The notes under the pieces: generated by a model | Database searches by the model: none | Told to the model about the DNA's origin: nothing | Seen by the model: only the letters and a program-made list of their open reading frames with translations | Position numbers and translations under genes: made by a program | NCBI GenBank assembly: GCA_003170475.1 | Contig: PMZI01000055.1 | Location: 124,001-188,000 of the forward strand | DNA: 64,000 nucleotides | DNA from: Ignavibacteriota bacterium | Lineage (GTDB): Bacteria; Bacteroidota; Ignavibacteria; UBA10030 | Direction of reading: 5' to 3' | Part shown: positions 63,255-64,000 of the stretch, piece after piece | How positions within the stretch are numbered: position 1 is the stretch's first letter | Layout: each line of letters begins with the position of its first letter

Positions 63255-64000
63255 GTGTCTCACTTCCTCACATCCCAACTCGCCGTGCGGAACTCGCTTT
63301 TCTGGGTTCTTCTGTTGTTTCTATCGCCGTTCGTGCCGGCAAATGCCCAGCGAGTGATCACCTTGCGCCTCACGGATTGGGCTGATATAGATGAGATGCC
63401 TCTTGATAGGAAAGTCATTTCAGAGTTCCACGCACGCTATCCAAATATCGAAATCCTCTATGAGCCGAATCCAGGCGTCCAGTATGAAGAAAAGATACTG
63501 ACAGCGCTTGCGGCCAATGAACCTCCTGATGTGTTCCTGCTCGATTCCAAGCTCATCCCCACGTTCACCAACAAAAAGGTTCTTCTGGATCTCTCGGCCT
63601 TCGTCCAGGAGCTTCGTGTCGACACCACGCAATGGTTTTCTAATGTAACGAACATCGCCCGCAAAGGATCGGCCCTCTACGCATTTCCAAAGGGGTTCAC
63701 ACCCCTCATGATGTACTACAACAAGCGGCTTTTCCGAGAGGCGGGTCTTCCATTCCCGAGCGATGCATGGACATGGGATGATTACCGGTCCATCGCCATG
63801 AAGCTTACACAAGACACAAACGGTGACGGTTCGATCGATCAGTACGGCACTGCATTCACGAACTACTTCTACTTCTGGATTGTCTGGGTATGGAGTTCAG
63901 GAGGAGATGTCATCGATCCAACAGGATCTCGTGCAACAGGTTATCTCAACTCACAAGCGACGGAGGCCTCGCTTCAGTTTCTTATCGACTTACAGCGCAC
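63255..64000 (+). CDS. sugar ABC transporter substrate-binding protein (3' truncated)
   Basis: Open from a GTG at 63255 to the window edge, 248 residues visible. A signal peptide (residues about 8-32, ending SPFVPANA) is followed by VITLRLTDWADIDEM, ISEFHARYPNIEILYEPNPG, LTALAANEPPDVFLLDS and FTPLMMYYNKRLFREAGLP, typical of the CUT1 (family 1) solute-binding proteins. EF-hand-like DTNGDGSIDQYG near residue 190 may bind calcium, as seen in several of these proteins. Permease genes are expected just beyond the edge. Confidence 0.92.
   Translation, partial: MSHFLTSQLAVRNSLFWVLLLFLSPFVPANAQRVITLRLTDWADIDEMPLDRKVISEFHARYPNIEILYEPNPGVQYEEKILTALAANEPPDVFLLDSKLIPTFTNKKVLLDLSAFVQELRVDTTQWFSNVTNIARKGSALYAFPKGFTPLMMYYNKRLFREAGLPFPSDAWTWDDYRSIAMKLTQDTNGDGSIDQYGTAFTNYFYFWIVWVWSSGGDVIDPTGSRATGYLNSQATEASLQFLIDLQR

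Overview
The window is about 64 kb of a Gram-negative bacterial chromosome, probably from the FCB group (a Bacteroidota, Ignavibacteriota or Chlorobi relative). The clues are LolCDE and Lnt (outer-membrane lipoproteins), BshC (bacillithiol), a DUF3098-like protein, an AtuA protein split into two genes, and many short ATGA or GTGA overlaps between genes. This placement is an inference; no rRNA is present. Promoter-like sites resemble the ordinary sigma-70 consensus (TTGACA or TTGCAT, 16-17 bp, TATATT).

Layout. 1-0.8 kb: end of an M28 peptidase with a PDZ domain (+). 0.8-9.4 kb: minus-strand genes in the order PASTA protein, rpe, Lrp-type regulator, glnA, crotonase, apt, peroxiredoxin, tryptophanase, zinc-ribbon/Yip1 membrane protein, small zincin, small unknown protein. 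9.6-18.8 kb (+): a tightly packed unit with a nucleotidyltransferase-fold protein, two radical SAM enzymes, two methyltransferases, a GT9 and a GT87 glycosyltransferase and a metal-dependent amidohydrolase. It looks like an uncharacterised glycoconjugate or lipid pathway. 18.9-22.6 kb (+): nucleoside salvage (cdd, tdk, PNP) and bshC.

22.6-34.4 kb (-): a classic information-processing operon, rimP-nusA-infB-rbfA-truB-ribF-rpsO-pnp, followed by aroA and a sugar ABC ATPase. It starts at a promoter that is followed at once by a terminator-like hairpin. 34.5-42.1 kb (-): LOG protein, trpG, trpE, threonine aldolase, lnt, PAP2 phosphatase, DedA, ispF, acyP. 42.4-43.1 kb (-): tRNA-Leu(GAG), tRNA-Lys(TTT) and a DUF3098-like gene with a structured leader. 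43.2-58.1 kb (-): lolD, two LolC/E permeases, prfB with its programmed +1 frameshift, the split AtuA pair, aspS, trxA, dnaE, an aldehyde dehydrogenase and proS.

58.2-59.0 kb: tRNA-Arg(CCT) followed, on its 5' side, by a tandem array of 196-bp units. Each unit carries a copy of the tRNA's 5' half, split by a GC-rich palindrome. 59.1-61.7 kb (-): small membrane protein, TPR protein, ChbG/YdjC-type deacetylase. 61.8-64 kb (+): class V aminotransferase and the start of an exported sugar-binding protein cut by the window edge.

The two most unusual stretches are the radical SAM/glycosyltransferase unit and the tRNA-half repeat array. Three leaders in which an intrinsic terminator sits 15-25 nt before a start codon (rimP, the DUF3098-like gene, aspS) suggest read-through or attenuation control.
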